Below, piece after piece: positions 1-13,300 of a DNA stretch of 64,000 bases. The notes beneath the pieces are model-generated. The model made no database searches and had not been told where the DNA came from. It was given only the letters and a program-made list of their open reading frames with translations. The translations under genes were made by a program, and so were the position numbers. Origin of the DNA: Todiramphus chloris collaris. Taxonomy: Eukaryota > Chordata > Aves > Coraciiformes > Alcedinidae. The stretch's first letter is position 1; each line of letters starts with the position of its first letter. The stretch is taken from contig JANVCC010000018.1 in assembly GCA_025345505.1 (NCBI GenBank), positions 59,509,820 to 59,573,819 on the forward strand, written 5' to 3'.

Positions 1-1257
1 GAATGGAGGAGACAAAACACATGAACCAAGGGCCAAGAGCTAATATGCTCACCACACAGGAAAATAGGACAAGAACTCAAAAGCCTTCATGCTCACTTAT
101 TTTTGCTTTTCTGTATTTACCTAATGTATGCGCCTATATGCAAGCCCTGATTCAGGGAAAGGTATCCCTGTGCTCTCTGGATGCCAGGAACAGGTCTTCC
201 TTGACAAACAGAAACCCCTCGGGTCTCACCTCCCAGAGGCCTGGATCCAGTCCCTCCTGAGAGGTGGGATTAGCCCCTGGTGAAGGCTGGGTGCCAGCAG
301 CTACATCCCTCCCATAAACACAGTGTGTCTGGCATTACTCTCTGGTTTCACAGCCAGCTGGCACAGATCATCTCATGTCCCAACAACTGAATTTGCTTCA
401 CCTCCAAAACTAAGTGGCCACATTGCAGTGGCAGGTGCCTGGCCCCTGCTATCCTGAAAAGCTGCATCTGGGAGACCATGTGCTACCATGTGCTAAATCT
501 GAGCTGGACACCTTTGTCCCCAAAGGGGATGCTCACTCCTGGCCACAGCCCTGCCTTGCCCACTGCCATGGACATGCACCTGGGGCTGCAGCACAGCTGC
601 TCCTCATGCCTTGGCTTCAAGGATGCACAGGTATGGGATGGGTTCCTTTAGTGCCACCCTGGGGACAGCAACTGTCCGAAAGGGTTTCTGCTGCTGGAAA
701 ACCCACTATATAAGAAAGGTAATGTGCAGAGGCTTATTGTGCCCAGCCTTCTCCTCTCAGCCTCAAGGACCTGCATTCTGCCTGGATTCTACGTTAAGCA
801 TAAAAGCAATTGGTCACATCTTGGTCACAGCATAAGTAAAAATCAATACATGAGAAGAGGCAATCACAATTTTTGGGAAAAATGCTTCACAAGTACATAA
901 AAATAATTCATTAGAATATGCAGAATTTGCATGTTAATACATGTTATGAAAAAAAGCACTACTTATACTATCAAAGTCTGAATTTTAAAGATCTTTTATG
1001 AGCTGGCTCGTTTATTTTTATAAACTAGTCATATGAATGCCTTATGAAAGAGATTAGACTATGATAATATAATAGTTCTGATAACTTTAAAGCCTAAGAA
1101 TCCATGAAATGAAGGATATATTAATGCATAATTACATGCACACAGGCATTAGCAAGTAAGTTCACACTTTTCCATAGCAGTTTATGAAAAGGATTGTAGT
1201 CCTCAATATTTTCTGATACACCCGTCTATTATTTTGATCCATTAAAACTTTTCTTAC
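1..1257 (-). other. MOXD1 intron 9, partial
   Basis: This is non-coding sequence beginning at the exon 9 donor. The first 800 bases are more GC-rich than the rest, but I see no splice-flanked open frame resembling the missing MOXD1 exons and no recognised repeat. Confidence 0.8.
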
Positions 1258-1317
1258 CCATGTCATGCGAATTCGGTCCACAGTACTGTAATGACATTCT
1301 GTTATTAAATTATCCCC
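1258..1317 (-). CDS. MOXD1: MOXD1 exon 9: last coding exon inside the window
   Basis: There are 20 codons, residues 442-461, phase 0. The acceptor is TTTCAG and the donor is GTAAGA. The peptide is [20 protein letters not shown], matching the MOXD1 segment just before the exon that carries the methionine CuM ligand. No match to that next exon appears in 1-1257, so the remaining coding exons lie to the left of the window. Confidence 0.94.
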
Positions 1318-4300
1318 CTGAAACACAAGATTTAGGAAGTTCACAGTTCTGAAGTTCATCAACACTAGCTTCAGGTAATCACAGATGACAGCAAACACTT
1401 AAGAAATAAAGATCAGACCAGTGGATATGACTTTCTGAAAGAGTGAAGGATTAGGTAACTGGCATATGCTAAGGCCTTGGCACTTAGCATTCATATTATC
1501 CCAGATCCTCAGGGATCCTCCATGGATTTAAGGGGAGTCTTATTAAGAGTCTTGTCTGTTTTTGTAAAATAGCAGCAGAAGTGCCCAGTTATAATCCTAT
1601 TTTCGGGAAAATTATATATGTAGACCAAGTATACACATGATTCTTGCTCCAAAACTCATCCAGGGCTACTTTGGATAGCTTTCCCCAGGCTAATTTATCC
1701 TGCCAACTTCAATAGAAATACTTGCCAAATGAGGAAAAGAAGGTTTTCCACATCACAATAACAACTATTTATCTGCCAAGCCTGGGAGTAGAGGAGTGGC
1801 AGGCAGAGACTTAACTACACACATGACAGATATGTATGGGAAAGGCTGAACACTCACCTTCTCAAGTACACACAATTAACTTTTTTCTGTCTTGACAAAC
1901 TGATCTACAGTTTGGTAGCACCTTTATCCCCTGTGCCTAACCAAATACAAATCTCACCATGACAATCAAGTGGAAGTTACAATATTGAAGAGTGTAGCCA
2001 GATGTTAAAAATATGCTATTGTTTCTGCAATTTCATATCACAAGGATCCCAAAGGTTTATTTGCTTTTCTTATTTTGGGGGATTTTGTTTTGGTTTTTTG
2101 TATCATCATCCTTCCTTATCACCCATTGTATTAAACTGTCAAAAAAAAAAAAAAAAAATCAGATCCCCTTCAAAGGTTGAGAATTTCTCCTTTTCTGTGA
2201 GCTGTTTCATTGCCCATTCAATGCTAGCACTAACTGTATTACAGGCTGCTGAGAGAAGGTGTGTTAGCCTTGTGTCAGCCAAATGGAGACGGATGTTTCT
2301 GAAGCAGTGTGAACTGGCACGGCTTTGCTGCTCCCAGCAGGAATACGCTGGTTCCCAACAGTGAGGTCTTCAGCTCTTGTGGCTTATAGACTCAATAACA
2401 TTCATGAAAAGAGATCCTTGTGTGAGATTAGATCTTTTGCTTCCAAATTCAAAAGAGAAGAAAACAAGTAACTCCACAAGCTGAAAGAAGGATACACTTT
2501 TGGAAGACCTTATGGAGAAGAGAATAACAAGAACTTATATGAAAATTTTTAATATTATTAGTTAATTGATTAGACTGTGGTCCGAATTACATCAGATGAT
2601 GTATGTAAAGCTGTACTGGTAAGTTTGCATAAGATGAAAACAATAAAAGACTCCCTTCAGAGAAAGAATTCCGGCTTCTACTCAAGCTGTCTTTTTAAGT
2701 TTCTGATACTATCAAATACTACTTTTAGTCTTTCTGCTGTCTACTCCCTTTTGTTCTTGAATTTTAAGAAGCATTTCTCTATAATCTGCATGGATTTTCC
2801 TAAAAATATTACAGGCTTTCTCTGCAAACCTGTCATCTTCTGCCAGCCCTCTTCCTAAACCCTTCAACACTTCTTTGCTGGAGGAGGTAACACCAGTTTG
2901 TCTTTGAAGTCCCTGTGGAGTACAAGCAGTTGGACTTCAAAGAGTAAATGCTGCACCTGAACATCCAGGTTTTGCTGTAGAAATTAAATTAGAAAGTTAG
3001 CATTTTAGCTTTCCTTTAAAGGACAAATATCAAAGTTTCCCAGTGTAGGAGAAAACATATATTAGAAAAAGGCACTTGAAAAGAAATCTGGAGCTTAAAC
3101 CATGGGGCTCCTGACCATACTTGAAGTCCAGTCATTGCAATGATCTTTTCAGTCCTTTTTCCCCTACTGGTTCCAATCGTAAACAAAATCCACTTGTTTG
3201 GTATTTTGTAGATGGCCAATTCCATTAAGTAACCAGCTTGATCACGTGCTCCAGGACAAGTACATCTCCAGCTTCTCTGTTGTCCAGATCTGGAGCAACC
3301 AACCTTTACAGCACTAAATTTTCTGTCCTCAGGCCAAAGCTTCAAAAGCAGATGCTGGCTGGAACTAACTAAAGATGACTAAGTAATTTTTAAATGAGTG
3401 ACTCATCCAAAAAAATAGACTCTTTTCATGCAATATCTATGAATAACTACTGCTTTATAATATAATTGTAGTTGGGATTTTTCTGAAAGTTGTATTACAT
3501 TATTCTCACAAGAACAGCAGATAGAATTGCATGATTTCTTCTTCCAAAGGGTTTTCTTTTACTAGCAAAACCTCATGTGGAACATGAGAATGGAGTTTTA
3601 CTCCCAGCAACAAACAAAAATGTGAAACAAATTGAAGACTTGGCTGATTTGCAGACAAGTTTTGAAGGCTGGGTACTTGCCGTATGCAATTACTCAGGAC
3701 GTGCCACTTGGTTCCAACGTGGTGGCATTTCCGTTTTTCATCTGACTGGGTGAACAAAGATGGCACAACTAGGCACACATGTGATTTTATAATCTTCTTT
3801 GTTCAAACATTTGTGACAGTAAAGTCCAAATCAAGTAACTGTGGGCACCAAACATGCCCAAAGAATGTCTTGAACTGATGGTCCAAACCACTTCTGAAGT
3901 GAAGTGGGTGGACACTCCTAAAACGATGCAATTTTAATGTATTAGTCACTGTGTAGCAAGTGGAAAAAAACCCCAAAACATTTGAGAATGTTACGATTCT
4001 AAGATAAGAAATTCTGTAGTAAAATCTATCCTAAATGTGAGTAAATGCTAGGCACTTTCAGGAAAGAATTAAGAGTGTCATACTGGCAAGATGGTTCTTT
4101 CTTCTTTCAGATACTGAAACTCCTGGAAGTTGAAGTCGAACTCATCATCATAAGCAAGCAGCTTCTGCTCCTCGCCATTGTGAAAGTGTCGCATCCTGAT
4201 AGCTCTGCCAGCAAGATGAGCATGAAGAAGTACCGCAAACACATGAATCCCAGTAGGTCTCTCAGCACCTAGAGCCTGGACAGGGGAAACCAACACCATC

Positions 4301-7300
4301 AGTGTGCCCAGATGCAATGCAATGTAACGTAACATAATGTAATGTAATTAATGTATAAACAGAGTGAAACTGTGTCAGTAAATGCATTTTACATTCCCTC
4401 GGTTTCCAGCAAAATGCAGTGTGGAGCAAACCCAAATCTTAATGTGAATATATAAAAAAAATGCTAATGTTTTATCTTTGGGGGGGTGGGGTGTTTGTTG
4501 GTTTGTTTTTTTTTTAATAAAACTTGGGGTTACCCCTAATGCACACAGTTTTTATGAAAATCAGCTGGACTGCCAATAATTCTCAATAGATTAAGACTTT
4601 CAAGGGAATTCTACTAACACCTGCACAGTATTTTAGTGCTAATGGTCTATACCGATGAATGTAGATATTTATTGTGAAAAAGAATGTCTTTGCAGTTATG
4701 AATGATATTATCATCAATACTGTTCCAAGAGAAGCACTTTAAATTAAGAGGCTGTAATTATAATATGATCTACTTCCTGTCTTCAGGTTAACTGGTAGTG
4801 AAACTTTGTAAGTTTACATCTGAAACTTTTCTTCCAGGTCAAAAACATTTAAAAATTTACTGCCAACATAAAATCAGCTATTCGCCACATTGACACACAT
4901 CTGACATCACTCCCATTCTAGCTGAGATCTATGAATCCAAATTTTCAGTATGCCAAACTTTGATTCTTGTTCAGAGCCCAAACTTAAAATAATCTGTTAT
5001 CACAATACCTTTCAAGTACAGTCTTTAGGCCAGAAACCTCACAGTAATAGATTACTCAAGTGTTTTTAGCTGAAAAATGCTGTGACAATATGCAACACTT
5101 AACACTACCAAGAACAAACCTAAATTCCATATCTAATTTGCACTTCATTCTAAACCACATCATAACAAGCACTGATTCCCTTTCTTTGTAAATGACACCT
5201 TTCTTTATAAATGACAAAGTATATGACAATGTCCCATGATACATTAATCGCAGATTTTTAGACAATGCTTCCATTATTTGTAAAGACATTCATCTTAATG
5301 AAACCAAGTGTTTAATGAAATGCCTAATTTGGTACTTTGGGCCAAACCTGTTTGGGTCTGTAATTTCTGTGGTTGCTATAAGAGTACTTTTTCAGGCTTT
5401 CACTTCACTGTTAGAAGCCTTTTGCACACGCACTAGATCTTAATTAGTCTCTCAACATTTTCTCTGAGATAGCTATTGCAGGCTATTAATGGTTTTGCCA
5501 TAAAAAGTAATGTATGCTTATATATTGAACACACAATTAAAACATCGCAAGCACTGTGACATACAGTATTACTCATGTCAGTGAAGCAGCCTGAACACTG
5601 ATCAAAAAGACTCAGCATTCTGGACGGAAACATGTAGCAGACGATTTTGCTCACATCTTTAACTGGTAAGTATCAATCTTTCCAAGAAGTTAAAGTGGCT
5701 GTCCAAAACTGTTTCTAAGGATGAAGACAAATGGATTCAGGCTGAAGACATACCTCTTTGAGACATTCCAGTGTGCAGTGACCCTCTGATACAAATTCAG
5801 GCATGCCTGGTGGGATATTGTGGAAGAGGCTGACCCAAAGACCAGCTTCAATCACTCCAGCATCATATTTCCTTAAAACTGGAGTATAAATTAGCCTCAA
5901 ACCAGAGTTATCTATCAAACCTGCAACAAAAGAACACAGTCATCCATTACTGTAAATCAGTATTTAAAAGGAAAAAATAAAAACCAATTGTTTCATATTT
6001 TTCAAGTCTTGACACAAGTTTTCTACATGAAAATTGAGGAATCAACCTCAATAACCTGGAAATGAGTCAAACCATTCTGAGAAAGTAATAAATAGGAGCA
6101 GCCCCCAAGAGGGTTGTTAAACATGGTATCTTGTGGTGTTCAGATGTGAATGAAAAAGATGTGCTGTTTTGTAGTCTTCATATCTTGTCTTCTAAGTTAT
6201 CCAATATGGACCTCAGATCACGGGCAGAGCAAACAACAGAAGGTAATAATAACTCCAAAGTTCACATGTATGATTCTCAAATGAAATATTTAAAGCACAG
6301 CTTAAAGTTGTTGTGGATTTTTCTTTAAAATTTTCAAGCCGTGTTTTGTATTCTACTTTTGAATGTATCCATTCCTCTACCTTGATCTCTAGCATTAATT
6401 ATGTTCTTCCTTTGTTTTGGATTACTTGTCATATTACAGCATACCTCAGATGACCAAACACAACCCTTTTACAATCCCCCCAATACAGAGAGCATCAACT
6501 TGAAGATAATACCAGCACATTAGTAAAGTAGACAAGATAACTACAGAGGATTTTAATGCTGTACTCACTCAAGGACTTCTCTTGATCTCAAAAAGTAGTT
6601 TAAAGAACCAAAGACTGCTGTGAGAAGGTTGAGTTTTTATGAGTCAAAATGATATGAATCTGTTTTATTCACCTACATGTTTAGCCATATGTACCTGCTT
6701 GTGTATCTGTTCATAATTTATGTTGCCTTCATCATCTAAATGCTTATAACTTTTTCTCTTTTATTAGCCATTTTTATTAGGTAAGATATAAGTAAAACCC
6801 AAAGGTTAATTTGTGTTGCACAAGACCAACATTCTGTTAGTTCATGTTACCTTCTTCTTTGTTGTCCTTTTTCAAATTTCAGTTTTGAAAATCAAAAATG
6901 CAAAAAACATACCAAGCTAAGAGGCTTTCTAGTGACCTATATTAGACTTCTAAAACACATAACAGACATAGCAGTGCCTGAAACCAAATTTTACATCCAT
7001 ATGAAATCAGCAGTCTATTTTCAGATAAGCAAATGACAGAGGGACAGAGCAGGGACTGTTATCCAGTCATTAAAATACCTAAGATGGAGTGGTATAGACT
7101 TATCAAGGAACAAAGGATACGAACTATTCATAGCCAGTTAAGACTGGTAACCAACTATGAGACATTCTGCAGTATACAAATGATGACATTTCAGATGATA
7201 CACGCTCTCCCACAACATCCCAACTTTAAAGTGTTTGGGAATCCATATCAATTCCCTTTTGGAAGCTATTTGTACAATCTCATCAAATTGAATTTTTCCT

Positions 7301-10300
7301 TTGTAGTATTTCCCCTTCAAGCTTGTTACTAACATCTAAATGCCAGAAATTTCTATGGTATGTAAGAGCCTTTGGAAAACAACCTCAAAAGAGGCCACCT
7401 TTCAAATGAAAACTGAATGTTAAGGATTTCAGAAACACAGACTTTCAAAACTCTCCATATTAATAGCAGTGTAAACATTTCTGAGTCAAACTGGACACCA
7501 ACACTGACTATCAGTCTGAGTCATTTATGAAGATATTACCCAAGATCACAACTATGCAGCCTTTAACTATGGGACCCAAGCTGGGCAAATCCAGGTTAAA
7601 CGCAAAAATGAAGGTGACCCAGTATCCCATGCAAAAACAGATGCTGAAGGGAGAGAGTCTGTCATTAAATAAAACAATTTTGAGATAGTTCAGCTAGTAC
7701 AACATAAAGAGAGGGAATAACAGTAAGACAGAAAATCATAACCCACACAGAGTATTTTATTTCAACACATGGGGGTGTAAAGAAAGGCCAATACACTGTG
7801 TTGCACTGGATTTTACTCAGTTCACATTATAGCAATCACCAAAATGTTCTCAGGTACAGCAGCTCAATAATTTTTTTGTTTCAGAAGAGAGAAGTATCTT
7901 TCCAAAAGCTGGCTTCAGAGTCCCCTAGATGTTCTGGAGCTCCAGAAAAGGTTTCCTCCTTTTGTTTCCTCTAAATATAAATGAATTTTAAAAGCACTAT
8001 CATAAATAAAAAGCTTACCTTTTAAGATAAACTGCTTTTACCTATTTAATGGTCTAGTAACCTGAGTCTATACTCCACCTTCAGAAACTGCACACCATTC
8101 AGGCAGGTATCTTAAAAAAGACCCTAAAAAAAATTTATAAAAGGCTCATTCTCTGTGTTGCTGTCTCACAGTCTAGATGCTGTGCTTCTCTCAGTCTGAT
8201 TGGATTTCCCAGCAAAAGGAAAGGGAGATGGGATGCAGAATGTCATGATAAAAGGAGATGTATTGACCTGGTCCACAATTCTTTGTAGATCTGAATTTCC
8301 CATTGACTTCAGGTTAAGCTTTTGAGTGCAGTAAGAAAGCCACTGGGAACCAGTAACTATCAAGCAAGGAAAAATAACCCTCAGCTTTGTATTTGCTCTG
8401 TTTGCTGTGCAATACAATGAGAAGCACTTATGTCTAGTAAATCTAGTACATTTTCCCACCTTGCATGTTTTGAAGAGTGTGATGGTACAAACCTTCTGTG
8501 TATGATGGATTGTCATAATGCACCTCCATGAGAACAAACTGAGGGTCAGCTGCTGTGCCAATAGATAAGCCAACGTGAGGAGGGTAGGTGAAGCCCTGGA
8601 AACCAACACACACACATAAGGTTAAGGTATTTTTGCCATGGTTAAGAGTCAAATTCTTTTTTATAAATACATCAACTTTTTTTTTAATGACAGAAGAATA
8701 TTAATGGCAACACAAAGGTAACTTCTTTTAAAACGTTCTAAACACGGCATTGTGGTGTAATATATTTACAATATGCTCAATGCACTAAATAACTATGTCA
8801 ATATAAAATAGTAGTTCCTATGCTTACTAGAGGATAAAGCCAAGTAAAGTAAACTGGTCTGACATCACCTCTAACCTTGCTTTGAGTAGGAGGCTGAACT
8901 AGAGACTTCCTGAGGTCCGTTCCAACCTGCATTATTCTGTGATCTTGAGATTGTTTGTCCTGTATCTATTGCTTGAGTGTAAAAGGAAAATTCCATTTAA
9001 AATGTATAAGCATTGCATTCCAGGGAACACTGAGGTTCTACATCATTAGATTGTTTTTCCCATACAAATCACTGCGTTCTAAGTAAAATGATTTGAACAA
9101 TAAAATTTGTTTTCACGGCTGTGCTTACATTAGCAAACCATGTAGTACAAAAGAAACAGCCTTGTACAGTGCAACAGCTTGTGCTGGGCATGCTGTCCCC
9201 AAACGATGATCCTTTGGATAAGCCCTGGTCAGGTCCCATGCACTGAACCCCATTTATTGCTGGGAAGTGCTGGATTCACTTTCACTTCACCCCAAAAGGG
9301 GCTGTGCAAGTTCTCAAACCACTCATGATGACAAACAGAGCTTAGTTAGTGGAAATAACTGGGAGATTTACTTCAAAAGCTCATTACTGACTCAAACCAA
9401 AATACCAGTATCTTCTAAGTGAACTTACCAAATTCACTTTTATAGGAATTAATCTGTATAATTTGATAAGCTAATATTTTATATGCAATTTCAGTTACTT
9501 TCTTAAATGTGTAATTTGAGATCCCAACTTTCTGATGCTTGATGGACATTAATCAATTAATCATAGTATATAGTAATAAATGTTACTGCCTGCACTCTAT
9601 GTAAGGGTAAACTGCAGTGAAGTGAGTACTCCAGTAAACATAACCGTAACCCAGATGTGTCAGATTCCTCTCTACAGACCTTTAACAACAGATTAATTCT
9701 TCCAAAAGCCTCCATAGTGCTTACCAAATGATAACTTATTTATATGAGTTTTTTATTTCAGTTAGACTAAGACAGTTGAAAGTAGAACTAGTAGGTCAGA
9801 GCATAGCTGATGGCAAAAATGCACAAAGCATACATCAAGGATAATGCTCATAGTGGATTAAACTTCTTTTGATGGTTCCATGTAGCAGCTCTGGCTTCCT
9901 TACACTGCAGCACTCAACAACATTTTCAGACTGCAGGAGGGCAAACAAAGGCTCCAGAAACTGTCATCACCCCTGTCCCTCCTTGTGCCCACACTATCAT
10001 CTGTGTGGGCATATGGTTAATCAATAGGGTGAAGAAAGGGTGGGACTCTTTTGATAGCAATGCTGCCTTATGTTAGCTGAATGCATTAACTGCAGCCTAA
10101 ATTAACATATGAAGCAATCTGAAAACACACCCTGGGGTCAACATGGCATCATAGACTGTATTTTCTGTGTATATGCCCCATTGCCATGAGCAAAGTCGTC
10201 CTTGTACTGGCTCTGTACTGACACAGGATCACTCCTACACTGAAATGATGTCTCTTTGGGATGGGGCGGAAACTCAGAATGATAGGCCTGAAAGGGGCAA

Positions 10301-13300
10301 CACTGTAACCAGGTTGTGGTGAGGCACAAATTAATTAAATCTATGTCTAACGTCATTTGGAAAGTCCTGTCTTCATGTCTTTTATACAGTCACCTACAGC
10401 GACTGCTTTTCTTTCTGTCATTCTCCACAGGTAGCAGATGATGGTCATTACTGGATGCAGTGTATTTCCATATCAGATGGGACAAGCTGACACACTTGCA
10501 CACTTGCTAGATATCTTTCTTCCTCTGAGGTAACAACTCTATAGCATTTTCATTACTTCTAGCGTGTCACTCAGGATGATCATTGCCATTCATACTTAAA
10601 AGGCCAAGTAGTTGAGAATTTACTGGTGAAGCATTTAGGGATTGTTATTGTGCACCCTTAAAACCAGACAGATTAAGTACTCACTAATATACTAGGGAGA
10701 AACTTCATTATGATACACACCCTCTTAAAGCCCCATTAATGAACCATGCTACGCAGCCATTCATCCTACCTCTCCTCCAATGGCCCAAGCAAAAATGACC
10801 GTCTCACACGTGAGAAAAGAGTCTGGCATGTTGGGGTGGTAGCACTCATGCCCATAGTCCAGCACGCTGTCATTCAAATTGCTGCTGCACTGGTAGAGCA
10901 GGATATGGTGCACCAGATTCTCATGGCCTTTCTGGATCAATGGTTCAACCTGTCAATGTGAAAACGAAAAAGAAAAAGAAAGACGGAAAACACATTCCAT
11001 AGGTGGATATTTCAGTGCAGGCATGCAGACAGAACCAAAAATTATATGGTGCGTTTATTTTAAAAGAGGAGACTTGATGTTAGTTTGTAGTTAGGTTGAG
11101 ATATTACTTAGAGCTCTGCAATTCCGAGCATTGAAAACTTTATTTCCCAGTGCATCAACAGGGGACAGGAAGAAAATGCTGTGATGAAACCTCTGTTGCC
11201 ATTTGTCTTGTCACTTGTCTTTCTCCATGCCCAGTCTTGTTTAACCACATTCCAGCATGAAAGGGATGTAAACCAGTTGAAAGTCTGTTCAGCTAAACCA
11301 GCTTGGTAACCCAACTGCTCAGAACTTTTCATCCCTGTTTCTGTCTCTTTTGTGCTATTTGAAACTAGAGCTGCCCACAGACTGTCTACATCTAGGGTGA
11401 GCCTGGAGGTATACCCCACATTCCTCAGCAGCTCAAGATGGACTTTCGAATTTTTTTGACATCTACAAGAAATTAGAATTATTTTACAATCTTCTCAGTT
11501 GTAAAGACTTTATTAACATGAAGTCATTCCTGAGAGATTTGGTGCTCCAGCTTGTTTATGGCAATGATGAGCTGGAGGGCTCTCAGGGGTGCCCGGGTGC
11601 CCCCAGTATAATTTGACCACCGAACTTCAGGGTAGGCTGAAATTATTTCATTCCCATATAAGTGTGTTCACTCTCTGTTTGGATGGATGATGTTAAATCA
11701 TCTCTGTCAGAGATGACAACCCTGGGGCAAATGTGAATACTTCTGAAAAAATTATTTTGCTTTTCAGAAAGAACATATTCCACAAAATATCAGCATATAG
11801 AAAACAGTATTAAAATGAAAGGAGTTTTCCCCCTAGCTTTTGCTTTCAAAGATTTCATCCTGTTCTATCATATCTACCTTGAAGTTGAATAAGATAAACA
11901 TTGATGTTTTCACTAGAAAAGTAAAGCTTTGGCAATGTAGGGTGCCATGCAGTATTGCCTTTTAATATTAGGAAAGAGAAGGTGTTTTAAAAAGGTATAT
12001 ACATCCTAACTTTGCATTCATTTGTGGTGCAAGTACATGAACCCCAGCTACCAGAGGACCAGAACAGGGTAAGCAAAACCAGTTTATTACATTATAAAAA
12101 TATTTTCAGCACAATACTGTTACCAGAAATTTATCTCCCTGTACTTTGTTCAAACCACTAAACTGATTACAAAAGAGGAAGGGCAGGAAGACGCAACCAG
12201 AGCCTGTGCATATCAAGACCACCCTCGTTGATATGAATCTGCAAAATACCATTGAAGTTGGTCTCTCAGGGAGTCCAGCTGCTGCTGAGTACCTGCATGT
12301 CTGTCCAAGAAGTGCACAACCCAAAACCACCCACTTAACTCTCCTTAGAAGTCAGTGGAAGATTGCCAATTTACACGCATGCACTGAAGTTTTGTTCTGA
12401 TGGAAAGACTGAAATCCTTCACAAGACATCTTCTGTACAGTTCTCAGTAATCCTTATTTCAGTTAGCATTGCCATCATCACGAATTACTGTACTGTAGAA
12501 ATAAAAAGTATTTTTGAAGGGGATAAGAGTCAGTTTTCCCATCAGATAAGAATTTATTCCCAAATATATCAGACTGACTGACAAAGATTCAGAAATCCAT
12601 TTCAGCTTGATGTTTCTTCTTCCTTCTGCTCTGTCATATACCTGCATATTTATCCAAGTACTGCAGAACCAAAACAGACTCGTATCATAGCAGATTATAC
12701 ATTAAATAGTAGTATATATATCTCAGGAATTCTGGAGCTCCACATATTATATATATGTTGGTCAGGGAAATGATTATGGTAATATTATCCCTGTATCTAC
12801 CAAGAAAAAAAGAGTATTTTTAGTCCAACATGTGAGAGCTCTGCCTGCTGCTACAAGATCCCAGCACCTGCTGTGCTTACAATCACTACTTCAAAACCAA
12901 CTTCCCCTCAAAACAATGGGACATCACCAAAATTAGAAACTCACATCCTGTCATCGGTTTTTAGTGTTGGTTACCTAAACAATTACAGAATTTCAAAAAG
13001 TTCAGCTTTATTTAGTGAAGAAAAAAAAAACCCCACCAAAAAAAAAAACCCTAAAAACATGGAAAAAAGCAGCAAGAAAATCAAAACCAAACAACAACCA
13101 AACCAACCAAACAAAAAACCCAACAAAAAACTAACCAAAACCAAAAACCTAGAACAAATCCTTAAGCATTTTTCCTTCCAATTCTTCTTATAGGAGAACT
13201 GATACTCTTCAGATGCCCAAATAAATAATGAAATGTATCAGCAAATCTATACATTTTACCTATTTTTATTACAGCTTCATTAAAGAAGTGCCACCTTTCT

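Noticed and set aside
1-1257. MOXD1 exon 10 (Met copper ligand)
   Set aside because: No minus-strand frame resembling the EMC...YYP segment with splice borders is present; the exon must lie further left.
12205-12660. Possible duplicated segment (similar stretches near 12285-12325 and 12625-12675)
   Set aside because: Similarity is patchy, needs gaps, and does not extend into the flanks; chance is the simpler reading.
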